From assembly GCA_035995725.1 (NCBI GenBank), contig DASYKE010000011.1, positions 1 through 16,322 on the forward strand: a stretch of 16,322 bases of DNA, given 5' to 3'. The DNA is from JAQGLW01 sp035995725. GTDB lineage: Bacteria; Pseudomonadota; Gammaproteobacteria; Burkholderiales; Burkholderiaceae_D. Of the stretch, positions 7,413 to 15,500 are shown one piece after another. Below the pieces are notes generated by a model. That model saw only the letters and a list, made by a program, of their open reading frames with translations. It was not told the origin of the DNA and made no database searches. The translations under genes were made by a program, and so were the position numbers. How positions within the stretch are numbered: the first letter of the stretch is position 1; each line of letters begins with the position of its first letter.

Positions 7413-8813
7413 ATGGCCCAAACGCTTTACGACAAACTCTGGCAATCGCACGTCGTCCATACCGCGGATGACGGCACGACGATTCTCTACATCGACCGCC
7501 ATCTGGTGCATGAAGTCACCAGTCCGCAGGCATTCGAGGGATTGAAAGTCGCGGGTCGCCAGCCATGGCGCAATGCCGCCAACCTGGGGGTGGCCGACCA
7601 TAACGTGCCTACCACCGATCGCGCCAACGGCATCGCCGACCCGGTGTCGCGCTTGCAGGTCGAGACTCTGGACGCCAACGCGAAACAGTATGGATTTACT
7701 TATTTCAGCATGCGCGACAAGCGCCAGGGCATCGTTCACGTGATCGGCCCGGAGCAGGGCGCGACCTTGCCTGGCATGACGGTGGTCTGCGGCGACTCGC
7801 ACACTTCCACGATCGGAGCATTCGGCTGTCTGGCGCATGGTATCGGCACTTCCGAAGTCGAGCATGTACTGGCGACGCAAACCCTGCTTACCAAGAAATC
7901 CAAGGCGATGCTGGTGCAGGTCGATGGCGCGTTGCCGCCCGGCGTGACCGCCAAGGATATCGTGCTGGCGATCATCGGCAAGATCGGCACGGCCGGCGGC
8001 ACCGGTTATGCAATCGAATTCGGCGGATCGGCCATTCGCGCATTGTCGATGGAAGGGCGCATGACGATCTGCAACATGGCGATCGAGGCCGGTGCGCGCG
8101 CCGGGATGATTGCGGTGGACGAGACCACGATCAATTATGTCAAGGGCCGTCCGTATTCGCCGGTTGGTCCGCACTGGGATCGCGCTGTCGAATACTGGCG
8201 CACGCTGCGCTCGGACGCCGGCGCGAAGTTCGATATCGTGGTGACGCTCAATGCCGCCGAGATCAAGCCGCAAGTGACCTGGGGTACGTCGCCGGAAATG
8301 GTGGTGGCGGTGGATGGCCGGGTACCCGATCCGGACAAGGAGAAGGATGCCGTCAAGCGCGATGCGATGGAAAAGGCGCTGGCGTACATGGCATTGAAGC
8401 CCAATACCGCAATCGCCGACATTCGCATCGACAAGGTCTTCATCGGATCGTGCACCAATTCGCGTATCGAAGATTTGCGCGCCGCCGCAGCAGTCGTGCG
8501 CGGCAAGTTCCGCGCATCGAACGTCCGGCTGGCGTTGGTGGTGCCGGGTTCCGGACTGGTGAAAGAGCAGGCCGAGCGCGAAGGCCTGGACAAGATTTTC
8601 AAGGCCGCCGGTTTCGAATGGCGTGAGCCGGGATGCTCGATGTGCCTGGCGATGAATGCCGACCGGCTGGAACCGGGCGAGCGCTGCGCATCGACATCCA
8701 ATCGTAATTTTGAAGGCAGGCAGGGGGCGGGAGGACGTACCCACCTTGTGAGCCCGGCGATGGCTGCGGCCGCCGGCGTGGTTGGCCATTTTGTCGACGT
8801 CCGTTCTTTATGA
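7413..8813 (+). CDS. leuC: 3-isopropylmalate dehydratase large subunit
   Basis: A 466-residue protein of the aconitase family that pairs with LeuD to isomerise 2-isopropylmalate to 3-isopropylmalate in leucine synthesis. The three iron-sulfur cluster cysteines are present: Cys347 in IGSCTNSR, and Cys408 and Cys411 in GCSMC. The N-terminal YDKLWQSHVVH, the GDSHTSTIGAFG motif and the C-terminal SNRNFEGRQGAGGRTHLVSPAMAAAA are all typical, and the length equals the family norm. ATG 7413 gives the family N-terminus MAQTLYDKLW; the frame extends to a TTG at 7377 without support. There is no clear Shine-Dalgarno site. It is the first gene of the leu cluster, after a terminator and a possible extended -10 promoter. 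The entericidin-like gene starts 14 bp after its stop. Confidence 0.97.
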   Translation: MAQTLYDKLWQSHVVHTADDGTTILYIDRHLVHEVTSPQAFEGLKVAGRQPWRNAANLGVADHNVPTTDRANGIADPVSRLQVETLDANAKQYGFTYFSMRDKRQGIVHVIGPEQGATLPGMTVVCGDSHTSTIGAFGCLAHGIGTSEVEHVLATQTLLTKKSKAMLVQVDGALPPGVTAKDIVLAIIGKIGTAGGTGYAIEFGGSAIRALSMEGRMTICNMAIEAGARAGMIAVDETTINYVKGRPYSPVGPHWDRAVEYWRTLRSDAGAKFDIVVTLNAAEIKPQVTWGTSPEMVVAVDGRVPDPDKEKDAVKRDAMEKALAYMALKPNTAIADIRIDKVFIGSCTNSRIEDLRAAAAVVRGKFRASNVRLALVVPGSGLVKEQAEREGLDKIFKAAGFEWREPGCSMCLAMNADRLEPGERCASTSNRNFEGRQGAGGRTHLVSPAMAAAAGVVGHFVDVRSL

Positions 8814-8827
8814 TTCGAGAGATAAGC

Positions 8828-8974
8828 ATGAAAATAAGCATGAAAAAAGCTGTTGCGTTGCTCGTGTTGGCCGCAGCCGGGGCTATGTCGGTCGGTTGCA
8901 ATACCATACATGGCCTTGGCAAGGATGTAGAGAAAGTAGGGGAAAAAATGCAGGAGAAAAGTGCCAGCAAATAA
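8828..8974 (+). CDS. Entericidin A/B-like small lipoprotein
   Basis: A 48-residue ORF: a short basic start, a hydrophobic stretch VALLVLAAAGAM, a lipobox-like SVGC (Cys24) and a polar tail NTIHGLGKDVEKVGEKMQEK. The CNTxxGxGKDVxxxG pattern is the mark of the entericidin family. In E. coli, EcnB is a bacteriolytic toxin lipoprotein and EcnA its antidote; single copies like this are common in proteobacteria and usually have no known role. GAGAG at 8817-8821 supports ATG 8828. A perfect 12-bp tandem duplication (8822-8833 and 8834-8845) gives a second in-frame ATG at 8840, which would leave 44 residues. The gene sits between leuC (14 bp) and leuD (120 bp) in the same direction and is probably cotranscribed with them. 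I know this leuC-lipoprotein-leuD order from other Burkholderiales. Confidence 0.88.
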   Translation: MKISMKKAVALLVLAAAGAMSVGCNTIHGLGKDVEKVGEKMQEKSASK

Positions 8975-9042
8975 AACAGGTGAAAAGAAATCCCTGTAGG
9001 GCACCGCCGGCGTGTAACTGTTCACAAACCATGGTGGCATCA

Positions 9043-9074
9043 CGTGGGGGCGATTATGGATTATCCTCCCCACG
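9043..9074 (+). other. Possible hairpin in front of leuD
   Basis: CGTGGGG at 9043-9049 can pair with CCCCACG at 9068-9074 around an 18-nt loop, ending 20 nt before the leuD ATG. No T run follows, so it is not a standard terminator. It may be an RNA structure or processing site in the leuC-leuD message, or chance. Confidence 0.3.
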
Positions 9075-9094
9075 CTAAATAAACTTGAAACGGC

Positions 9095-9742
9095 ATGAAT
9101 AAATTCAACCTCCTTGATGGTGTGGTCGCGCCGCTGGACCGTGCGAACGTCGATACCGACGCCATCATTCCCAAGCAATTCCTGAAATCGATCAAGCGCA
9201 CCGGTTTCGGTCCGAACCTGTTCGACGAATGGCGCTATCTCGACCATGGCGAACCGGGCAAGGATAATTCCAGGCGACCGCTGAATCCGGATTTCATTCT
9301 GAACCAGCCACGCTACAAGGGTGCATCGATTTTGCTGGCACGCAAAAATTTCGGTTGCGGCTCTTCACGCGAACATGCGCCATGGGCGCTGGAGGAGTAT
9401 GGTTTTCGCGCCATCATCGCGCCCAGCTTTGCCGATATTTTCTTTAACAACTGCTTCAAGAACGGTTTGCTGCCGATCGTGCTGCCCGAAGCGCAAATCG
9501 ACCATTTGTTCGATGCGGTCAAGGCGTTTCCGGGATTTCGGCTCGTCATCGATCTCGAAAAGCAGGTTGTCGGCACGGCTGACGGCGGCACGACATATTC
9601 ATTCGAAGTCGACGGGTTCCGTAAATATTGCCTGCTCAATGGCTTGGACGACATCGGCTTGACACTGCAGCAAGCCGACAAAATCCGTGCGTTCGAAGAA
9701 CGGCATCTGGCGGCGCAGCCGTGGTTGACGAATACTATTTGA
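9095..9742 (+). CDS. leuD: 3-isopropylmalate dehydratase small subunit
   Basis: A 215-residue swivel-domain subunit that completes the LeuCD isomerase. The sequence is collinear with the family: VAPLDRANVDTDAIIPKQFLKSI near the N-terminus, FGPNLFDEWRYLD, the NFGCGSSREHAPWAL core motif, and NNCFKNGLLPIVL. The length is normal (most are 200-217). ATG 9095 gives the expected N-terminus a few residues before the VAPLDR block; the site in front is only weakly purine-rich. It follows the entericidin-like gene by 120 bp. The stop at 9742 is just 2 nt before intergenic repeat copy A, so the 3' untranslated region is almost entirely repeat. Confidence 0.97.
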   Translation: MNKFNLLDGVVAPLDRANVDTDAIIPKQFLKSIKRTGFGPNLFDEWRYLDHGEPGKDNSRRPLNPDFILNQPRYKGASILLARKNFGCGSSREHAPWALEEYGFRAIIAPSFADIFFNNCFKNGLLPIVLPEAQIDHLFDAVKAFPGFRLVIDLEKQVVGTADGGTTYSFEVDGFRKYCLLNGLDDIGLTLQQADKIRAFEERHLAAQPWLTNTI

Positions 9743-9744
9743 TT

Positions 9745-9823
9745 TGTTGAGGACGGGGTCCCTTTCAGGGGGCGAAATAATTCGGCGCGTCGTGGCGCGT
9801 CGCAAACTCTGTCCTGCAATTTT
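9745..9823 (+). repeat. Intergenic repeat element, copy A (79 bp)
   Basis: A full-length copy that aligns without gaps to the reverse complement of copy C (11082-11160), with 13 mismatches over 79 positions by my count. It has degenerate terminal inverted repeats (GGAC near the left end, GTCC near the right) and a GC-rich centre with GGCGCG repeated. It starts 2 nt after the leuD stop and runs into nine T (9821-9828 plus 9820). It resembles REP- or MITE-like elements that are carried without their own gene. Confidence 0.75.
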
Positions 9824-9832
9824 TTTTTAATA

Positions 9833-9892
9833 TGTTGGGGGCAGAATAACTCGGCGCGCTGCGGCGCTTCGTAAACTCTGTCCCACAATATA
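9833..9892 (+). repeat. Intergenic repeat element, copy B (60 bp, internally deleted)
   Basis: It has the same orientation as copy A. The left end TGTTGGGGGCAG and the right part from ATAACTCGGCGCGCTGCGGC to CTCTGTCCCACAAT both match copy C's reverse complement, but 19 bp of the inner left half are missing. It begins 9 nt after copy A and ends 13 nt before the leuB ATG. Confidence 0.72.
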
Positions 9893-9905
9893 GAAGAATA
9901 GAAGA

Positions 9906-10982
9906 ATGACTATGAAAATCGCAATTTTGCCGGGCGACGGCATTGGTCCGGAAATCATCGAGCAGGCAGTCAAGGTCCTGAACGCATTAGGCGAGCGGTT
10001 TGAAATGGAAACCGCGCCGGTCGGCGGCGCCGGGTATGTGGCGCACGGTCATCCGCTGCCGGATGGCACGCTCAAGCTGGCGAAGCAAGCCGACGCCGTT
10101 CTGTTCGGCGCGGTCGGTGACTGGAAATACGACACGCTGGAGCGCGCGTTGCGGCCGGAACAGGCGATTCTCGGTCTGCGTAAAAACCTGAATTTGTTTG
10201 CGAATCTGCGCCCGGCGATCTTGTACCCTGAACTGGCCGGCGCATCGACCTTGAAGCCGGAAGTTGTCGCAGGACTCGATATCCTGATCATCCGCGAGTT
10301 GACGGGCGATATTTATTTCGGCCAGCCGCGCGGCGTACGCGCCGCGCCGGACGGTCCGTTCAAGGGCGCGCGCGAAGGTTTCGATACGATGCGCTATGCC
10401 GAGCCGGAAATCCGCCGCATTGCGCACGTTGCATTCCAGTCCGCGCAAAAACGCGGCAAGCGGCTGACGAGCGTGGATAAAGCCAATGTGCTGGAAACCT
10501 TCCAGTTCTGGAAAGACATTGTGACCGATGTTCACAAGGAATATCCGGATGTTGCGCTGGATCACATGTATGTGGACAATGCTGCCATGCAACTGGTGCG
10601 CGCGCCGAAAAAATTCGACGTGATCGTGACCGGCAATATGTTCGGCGATATCCTGTCCGATGCGGCCGCGATGCTGACCGGTTCGATCGGCATGCTGCCT
10701 TCGGCGTCGCTCGATGCAAACAACAAGGGACTGTATGAGCCGTCGCATGGTTCGGCGCCGGATATCGCAGGCAAGGGAATTGCCAATCCGCTGGCCACTA
10801 TTCTGTCGGCTGCCATGATGCTGCGCTATTCGCTGAACAGGCCGGAGCAGGCCGGCCGGATAGAGGCGGCGGTCAAGAACGTGCTGGCACAAGGCTTGCG
10901 CACCGCCGATATCCATGAGGCAGGCACCACCAGGGTCGGCACGAATGAAATGGGCAACGCGGTAGTGAAGGCATTGGGTTAA
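9906..10982 (+). CDS. leuB: 3-isopropylmalate dehydrogenase
   Basis: A 358-residue NAD-dependent decarboxylating dehydrogenase that oxidises 3-isopropylmalate toward 2-oxoisocaproate. It opens with KIAILPGDGIGPEI. Substrate arginines are Arg92 and Arg102 (LRKNLN... LRP) and Arg130 in IRELTGDIYFG; metal-binding aspartates are Asp224 (YVDNAAMQL), Asp248 and Asp252 (GDILSD). The NAD-binding loop EPSHGSAPDIAGKGIANP is intact and the length is normal. ATG 9906 lies 8 nt behind purine-rich AGAAGA; ATG 9912 is two codons in and equally possible. The gene is bracketed by copies A and B upstream and inverted copy C downstream. It could be cotranscribed with leuCD or have its own promoter; I see no clear promoter in the repeat-filled gap. 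Confidence 0.97.
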   Translation: MTMKIAILPGDGIGPEIIEQAVKVLNALGERFEMETAPVGGAGYVAHGHPLPDGTLKLAKQADAVLFGAVGDWKYDTLERALRPEQAILGLRKNLNLFANLRPAILYPELAGASTLKPEVVAGLDILIIRELTGDIYFGQPRGVRAAPDGPFKGAREGFDTMRYAEPEIRRIAHVAFQSAQKRGKRLTSVDKANVLETFQFWKDIVTDVHKEYPDVALDHMYVDNAAMQLVRAPKKFDVIVTGNMFGDILSDAAAMLTGSIGMLPSASLDANNKGLYEPSHGSAPDIAGKGIANPLATILSAAMMLRYSLNRPEQAGRIEAAVKNVLAQGLRTADIHEAGTTRVGTNEMGNAVVKALG

Positions 10983-11081
10983 CAAGCAGTGTAGAGTTGG
11001 TAATTTAGAGCAGGTAATGGCGAGCCCACTGGCCGATAATAATTGATGTCGATGACGGTGGGACCCGTGCAGCATTGTTAG

Positions 11082-11160
11082 AAAATTGCGGGACAGAGTT
11101 TGTGAGGCGCCGCAGCGCGCCGAATTATCTCGATCCCTGGAAGGGACTCTGTCCCCAACA
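11082..11160 (-). repeat. Intergenic repeat element, copy C (79 bp, inverted)
   Basis: Opposite in orientation to A and B. It has perfect 10-bp terminal inverted repeats, GGGACAGAGT at 11090-11099 and ACTCTGTCCC at 11146-11155. Inside are two smaller hairpins: GGCGC/GCGCC around 11106-11121, and TCCCT/AGGGA around 11134-11146. It fills the second half of the leuB-asd gap and ends 13 nt before the asd start. The open frame running upstream from asd to 11075 passes through this repeat and is not coding. Confidence 0.78.
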
Positions 11161-11164
11161 TATC

Positions 11165-11168
11165 AGGA
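11165..11168 (+). promoter_or_regulatory. Ribosome binding site AGGA of asd
   Basis: AGGA lies 5 nt before ATG 11174 and 8 nt before ATG 11177, just outside the end of repeat copy C. It fixes the asd start here rather than in the repeat-encoded extension. Confidence 0.7.
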
Positions 11169-11173
11169 AAAAG

Positions 11174-12313
11174 ATGATGAAACTGGTAGGCTTAGTCGGA
11201 TGGCGCGGCATGGTAGGTTCGGTCTTGATGCAGCGTATGCAGCAACAGGGCGATTTCGCCCAGATCGAACCATTGTTTTTTTCGACTTCCAATGCGGGCG
11301 GCAAGGCGCCGGCCATGGCGAAAAACGAAACCGCGCTGAAGGATGCCAACGATATCGACGCATTGAAGAAATGCGACATCATCATTACCTGCCAGGGCGG
11401 GGACTATACCGGCGAAATATTTCCGAAGCTGCGCGCAGCCGGCTGGAATGGCTACTGGATCGACGCGGCATCGACATTGCGCATGAAGGACGACGCGATC
11501 ATCATTCTCGACCCGGTCAACCTGAATGTGATCAAGACCGCATTGAGCCGTGGCGTGAAAAACTATATCGGCGGCAATTGCACCGTGTCATGCATGCTGA
11601 TGGGACTGGGCGGCCTGTTCCAGCACGACCTGGTGGACTGGATGACTTCGATGACATATCAGGCTGCATCAGGAGGCGGCGCACAGCACATGCGTGAACT
11701 GCTGACGCAGTTCGGTTCGATCAATGCGCAAGTGAAGGCGTTGCTCGACGATCCGGCATCCGCCATTCTCGAAATCGATCGCAAGGTGCTGGCCAAACAG
11801 CATGAGATGAGCGCCGACGAAACCAGGCAGTTCGGCGTGCCGCTGGCCGGCAACCTGATTCCGTGGATCGACAAGGATCTGGGTAATGGCGTATCGCGCG
11901 AAGAGTGGAAAGCCGGTGCCGAAACCAACAAGATTCTCGGTCGCGGCGATGCATTCGGCAGCAATGCCAAAGCGGCGATCGCAGTCGATGGCCTGTGCGT
12001 GCGCATCGGTGCGATGCGCTGTCATTCGCAGGCGTTGACCATCAAGCTGAAGAAAGATGTGCCGCTCGATGAAATCAACGATATCATCGCCAGCAGCAAC
12101 CAGTGGGTGAAGGTAGTACCGAACAATCGTGAAGCATCGATGAGGGAGTTGACGCCTGCAGCGGTGACGGGCAGCCTGAGCATTCCGGTTGGCCGCTTGC
12201 GCAAGATGCAGATGGGCGGCGATTACCTGTCGGCGTTCACCGTCGGCGATCAATTGCTGTGGGGCGCCGCCGAGCCATTGCGCCGCATGCTGCGAATCGT
12301 ATTGGAAAAATAA
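11174..12313 (+). CDS. asd: Aspartate-semialdehyde dehydrogenase
   Basis: A 379-residue enzyme that reduces 4-aspartyl phosphate to aspartate semialdehyde with NADPH, feeding lysine, diaminopimelate, threonine and methionine synthesis. It is close to the E. coli Asd type: VGLVGWRGMVGSVLMQRM is the nucleotide-binding loop, YWIDAASTLRMKDDAIIILDPVN is nearly invariant, and GGNCTVSCM carries the catalytic cysteine (Cys136, or Cys135 from the second ATG, as in E. coli). The active-site histidine is His284 in RCHSQA. The C-terminal AFTVGDQLLWGAAEPLRRML is also diagnostic. ATG 11174 and ATG 11177 are both well placed behind AGGA. It follows leuB in the same direction, a pairing common in Betaproteobacteria. 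No terminator is evident before fimV. Confidence 0.97.
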   Translation: MMKLVGLVGWRGMVGSVLMQRMQQQGDFAQIEPLFFSTSNAGGKAPAMAKNETALKDANDIDALKKCDIIITCQGGDYTGEIFPKLRAAGWNGYWIDAASTLRMKDDAIIILDPVNLNVIKTALSRGVKNYIGGNCTVSCMLMGLGGLFQHDLVDWMTSMTYQAASGGGAQHMRELLTQFGSINAQVKALLDDPASAILEIDRKVLAKQHEMSADETRQFGVPLAGNLIPWIDKDLGNGVSREEWKAGAETNKILGRGDAFGSNAKAAIAVDGLCVRIGAMRCHSQALTIKLKKDVPLDEINDIIASSNQWVKVVPNNREASMRELTPAAVTGSLSIPVGRLRKMQMGGDYLSAFTVGDQLLWGAAEPLRRMLRIVLEK

Positions 12314-12532
12314 TTCGACGCATCCCGGTGCGCCAGACCGCGTTGCCATTTTGCAACAAAAATTTGCCGGGTATTCTTCCGGATGATGAAATTGGCGGGT
12401 TTTGCATCTCTTCCCAAGTTGGTTACGCTTGCGCGCGTAAGTCCATGATGATATGGTGAAAGTTCCCCGAGGAATGATAAATTGGCCCGATGCTTGTTTT
12501 TACTGCAACATGCGCTAACGGACCGCAAATCT

Positions 12533-15500
12533 ATGTCACAAAAAATGCGCCTAAACACCCGATCGAAATTCATTTCGCTTAGTCTGAAGACATTCGGCGC
12601 AGCCGTTGCGTCCGCAGTCCTGTTCTCTAGCGCATATGGAGCCGGGTTGGGGAAGCTGACGGTGCTGTCTTCGCTTGGGCAACCTTTGCTTGCCGAGATC
12701 GAATTGACGTCGATATCCAAGGAGGAAGCAGGAGCATTAACCGTCAAACTGGCGCCGGTTGAAGCATTCAAGCGTGCCAGCATCGAATTCAACCCGGCCT
12801 TGTTCACACTGAGATTCGCCATCCAGCAACGAAGCGGACGGCAATTCATTCGAGTCACTTCGACTCAGCCTATCAATGAACCGTTTGTCGATATGTTGCT
12901 GGAGCTCGGTGGTTCCGGCAGCCGCCTGGTACGAGAGTACACTTTTTTGCTTGATCCGGCGGAGCTGCGTCGGAACCAGCCGGTTCAAATAGCGGTACCC
13001 CGCACACCCGTCTCGGCTCCCGGCCCGGCACCGCACGCGGTGGCGCAGTCGGAGCCCGCACCGCAACCGGCCGCGCAGTCCGAATCCATACCGCAACCGA
13101 CGGTGCAGCCGGTCCCCCCACCGCAACCGGTCCCCCCGCCGCAACCGGTTGCGCAGTCCGAACCGCCGCCACAGCCGGCTGCTCAATCCGAGCCTGCTGC
13201 GCAACCGGACGTGCAGTCCAAGTCCGCGCAGCAACCTGCGGCCCAACCCGATTCCGCGGCGCAACCGGATCCTGCAGCACAACCCGAGTCCGTAGCACAA
13301 CCCGATTCCGCGACGCAACCGATGGTGCAGTCCGAACCACCGCCGGACACACAGCCCGAGTCGTTACCGCAACTGGCTGCGCAAGCCGAACCGGCGGAGC
13401 AACCGACCGTGCAAGTCGAGCAACCGGCCCCGCAAGCAGAGCCCGCACAGCCAGCGCCGGCGCAGCCCGCGGCTGAAACGCAGTCGAAGAAGGCTGACCC
13501 GAAAAGCAGCGCCCAGCCGCAGACTTATCAGGTCAAGAAGGGCGATACCTTGTCCAAAATCGCCGGCCGGGCCAAGTCGGAGGGTGTTTCGCTCGATCAA
13601 ATGCTGGTAGCCTTGCAGCGGGCCAATCCAAATGCCTTTGTCGGCAAAAACATCAACCGCCTGCGTGTCGGCCAGATTCTGTCGCTACCCGATGCAGAGA
13701 CTGCGGGCGGCATCAATGATACGCAGGCCAAGGGTATCGTCATTGCGCAAGCCGCCGACTTCAGCAGCTATCAGAAAAAACTGGCTGCTCGCGTGGCCGC
13801 TGCCGCGGCTCAAAAATCGGACGAAGCCAAACAAAGCGCCACAGGCAAGATTACTACCAAGGTTGAAGAACAATCGACGGCTGCAAATGAAGCCAAAGAC
13901 AAGCTGAAGCTGTCAAAATCGGGCGCTGTTTCTGAAGATGCAAGCAAAGGCGGCAGCATCGCCGCAGGTGCGGAAAACAAGATCGCAAACGATAAAGCTC
14001 TTGCCGACGCCAATGCACGGGTCAAGGAACTGGAGAAAAATGTCAGTGATCTGGCGAAGATTCTCGAAATAAAAAACAGAGAGCTGGCAGAAAAGCAAAA
14101 GCAGGCGCTTGCAGCAAAAACCGATACCAAACCGGCAGCCCCTGCCCCTGCAGCGCCTGTCGCTGCCGCACCCGCTGCGCCAAAGCCGGCTGCAGCTCCC
14201 GCTCCGCAACCTGCGCCGGCCAAAGCCGCGACCCCAGCTGCTGCTTCCGCGCCAGCTACAGTTTCACCGCCGGCAGCTCAAAAAGCCGATGTAAAGCCGC
14301 CGCCAGCAAAAGAAGAGAAGCCGAGAGCCAGTCCGCTCAAGCCGAAGGCCGCGCCCGCAGCGCCGCCTGAAAAAGGTTTTATCGATGAGTTGCTCGACAG
14401 TCCATTATTGCTATCGTCGCTGGCAGCCGTGCTTGCTGTTCTGGTCGCGCTCGGTATCTACGGTTTCCGGCGCAAAAGGAACCGCGAGGAATTCCAGGAC
14501 AGCAACATGCTCACCGATTCAAACCTGAAGACGAACTCCTTGTTCGGTTCCACCGGCGGCCAGAGCGTCGATACCAATAACAGCGTATTCAATTCGAACT
14601 TCGCGCCTTCCGCCAGTCAACTCGATGCCAATGAAGTCGATCCGGTAGCCGAGGCGGACGTCTATATTGCCTATGGCCGCGACGCGCAAGCCGAAGAAAT
14701 CCTGAAAGAAGCATTGCGTACCCAGCCCGAGCGCAATGCCGTGCGTGTCAAACTGCTGGAGATTTATGCCAATCGCAAGGATGTGCGGGCATTCGAAATC
14801 ACGGCCAGCGAGTTGTACAGCATGACGAAAGGCGCCGGAGACGATTGGCGGCAGGCGGCCAGCCTGGGAATCGGGATAGACCCGAAAAACCCGCTATATG
14901 CCGGCGGCAAGCCGGCTCAAGGCGCGGTTGCCAAGACTGCTGCGCCGAAATCGCCGCCTGCTGCTTCCTTGCTGGATGAACTTAATTTCGACGCATTGCT
15001 CAATACTACGCGCAGCTCGAATATATCTTCGGAAAATTCCAATCCTTTTCAATCGAATTTAGCCAGTGCGGATGATACAGCCCATGCGGTCGAGGTCAAA
15101 CCCAAGAAGGCCGCTGCGCCGGTAGCAGCACCGGCGCCAGTGGCGCCGGTGATACCCGTGGCGCCGCCGCGGACGGCCCCATCCGCGCCTGCTGCGCCTG
15201 CTGTGCCGGTTTCGGCCGGGTTGGATTTCGACTTTGACCTGACAACTTTAGGCGTAAAGGAAGTGCAACTGCCGCCGGCCGCACCGCCTCCGAAGCCTGC
15301 ATCCGTGCCCGATCTGATGGACCTCGATTTCCTCGAGGACAGCCACACCGCCAAGAAGCCCCACGAAAATAATGCGCCCGCTGCGCATGCCCCCGAGATT
15401 GCCGTTGACGATTTCGCTCTGGATATGCATGCTTTCAGTCTGCCGCAGGTGCCGGCTGGGGCGCATGCATCTGCCCCTGCGCCGAACGTAGTCGACTTCG

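Noticed and set aside
8782..9078. Open frame of 98 codons overlapping the leuC end and the entericidin gene
   Set aside because: It runs out of frame through the well-supported entericidin-like gene and has no recognisable features.
9813..9828. Intrinsic terminator formed by copy A and its T run behind leuD
   Set aside because: The nine T are striking, but no compact GC stem sits immediately before them; only the weak, distant terminal repeats of the element could pair. It may still attenuate transcription.
9987..11075. Minus-strand frame of 362 codons opposite leuB
   Set aside because: It is the antisense shadow of leuB, rich in Arg and His, without a ribosome binding site or family resemblance. 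The same applies to 7365-8789 opposite leuC.
11075..11173. Longer asd reading frame starting at 11075
   Set aside because: The added residues are encoded by repeat copy C, and the ribosome binding site and the family N-terminus both point to 11174/11177.
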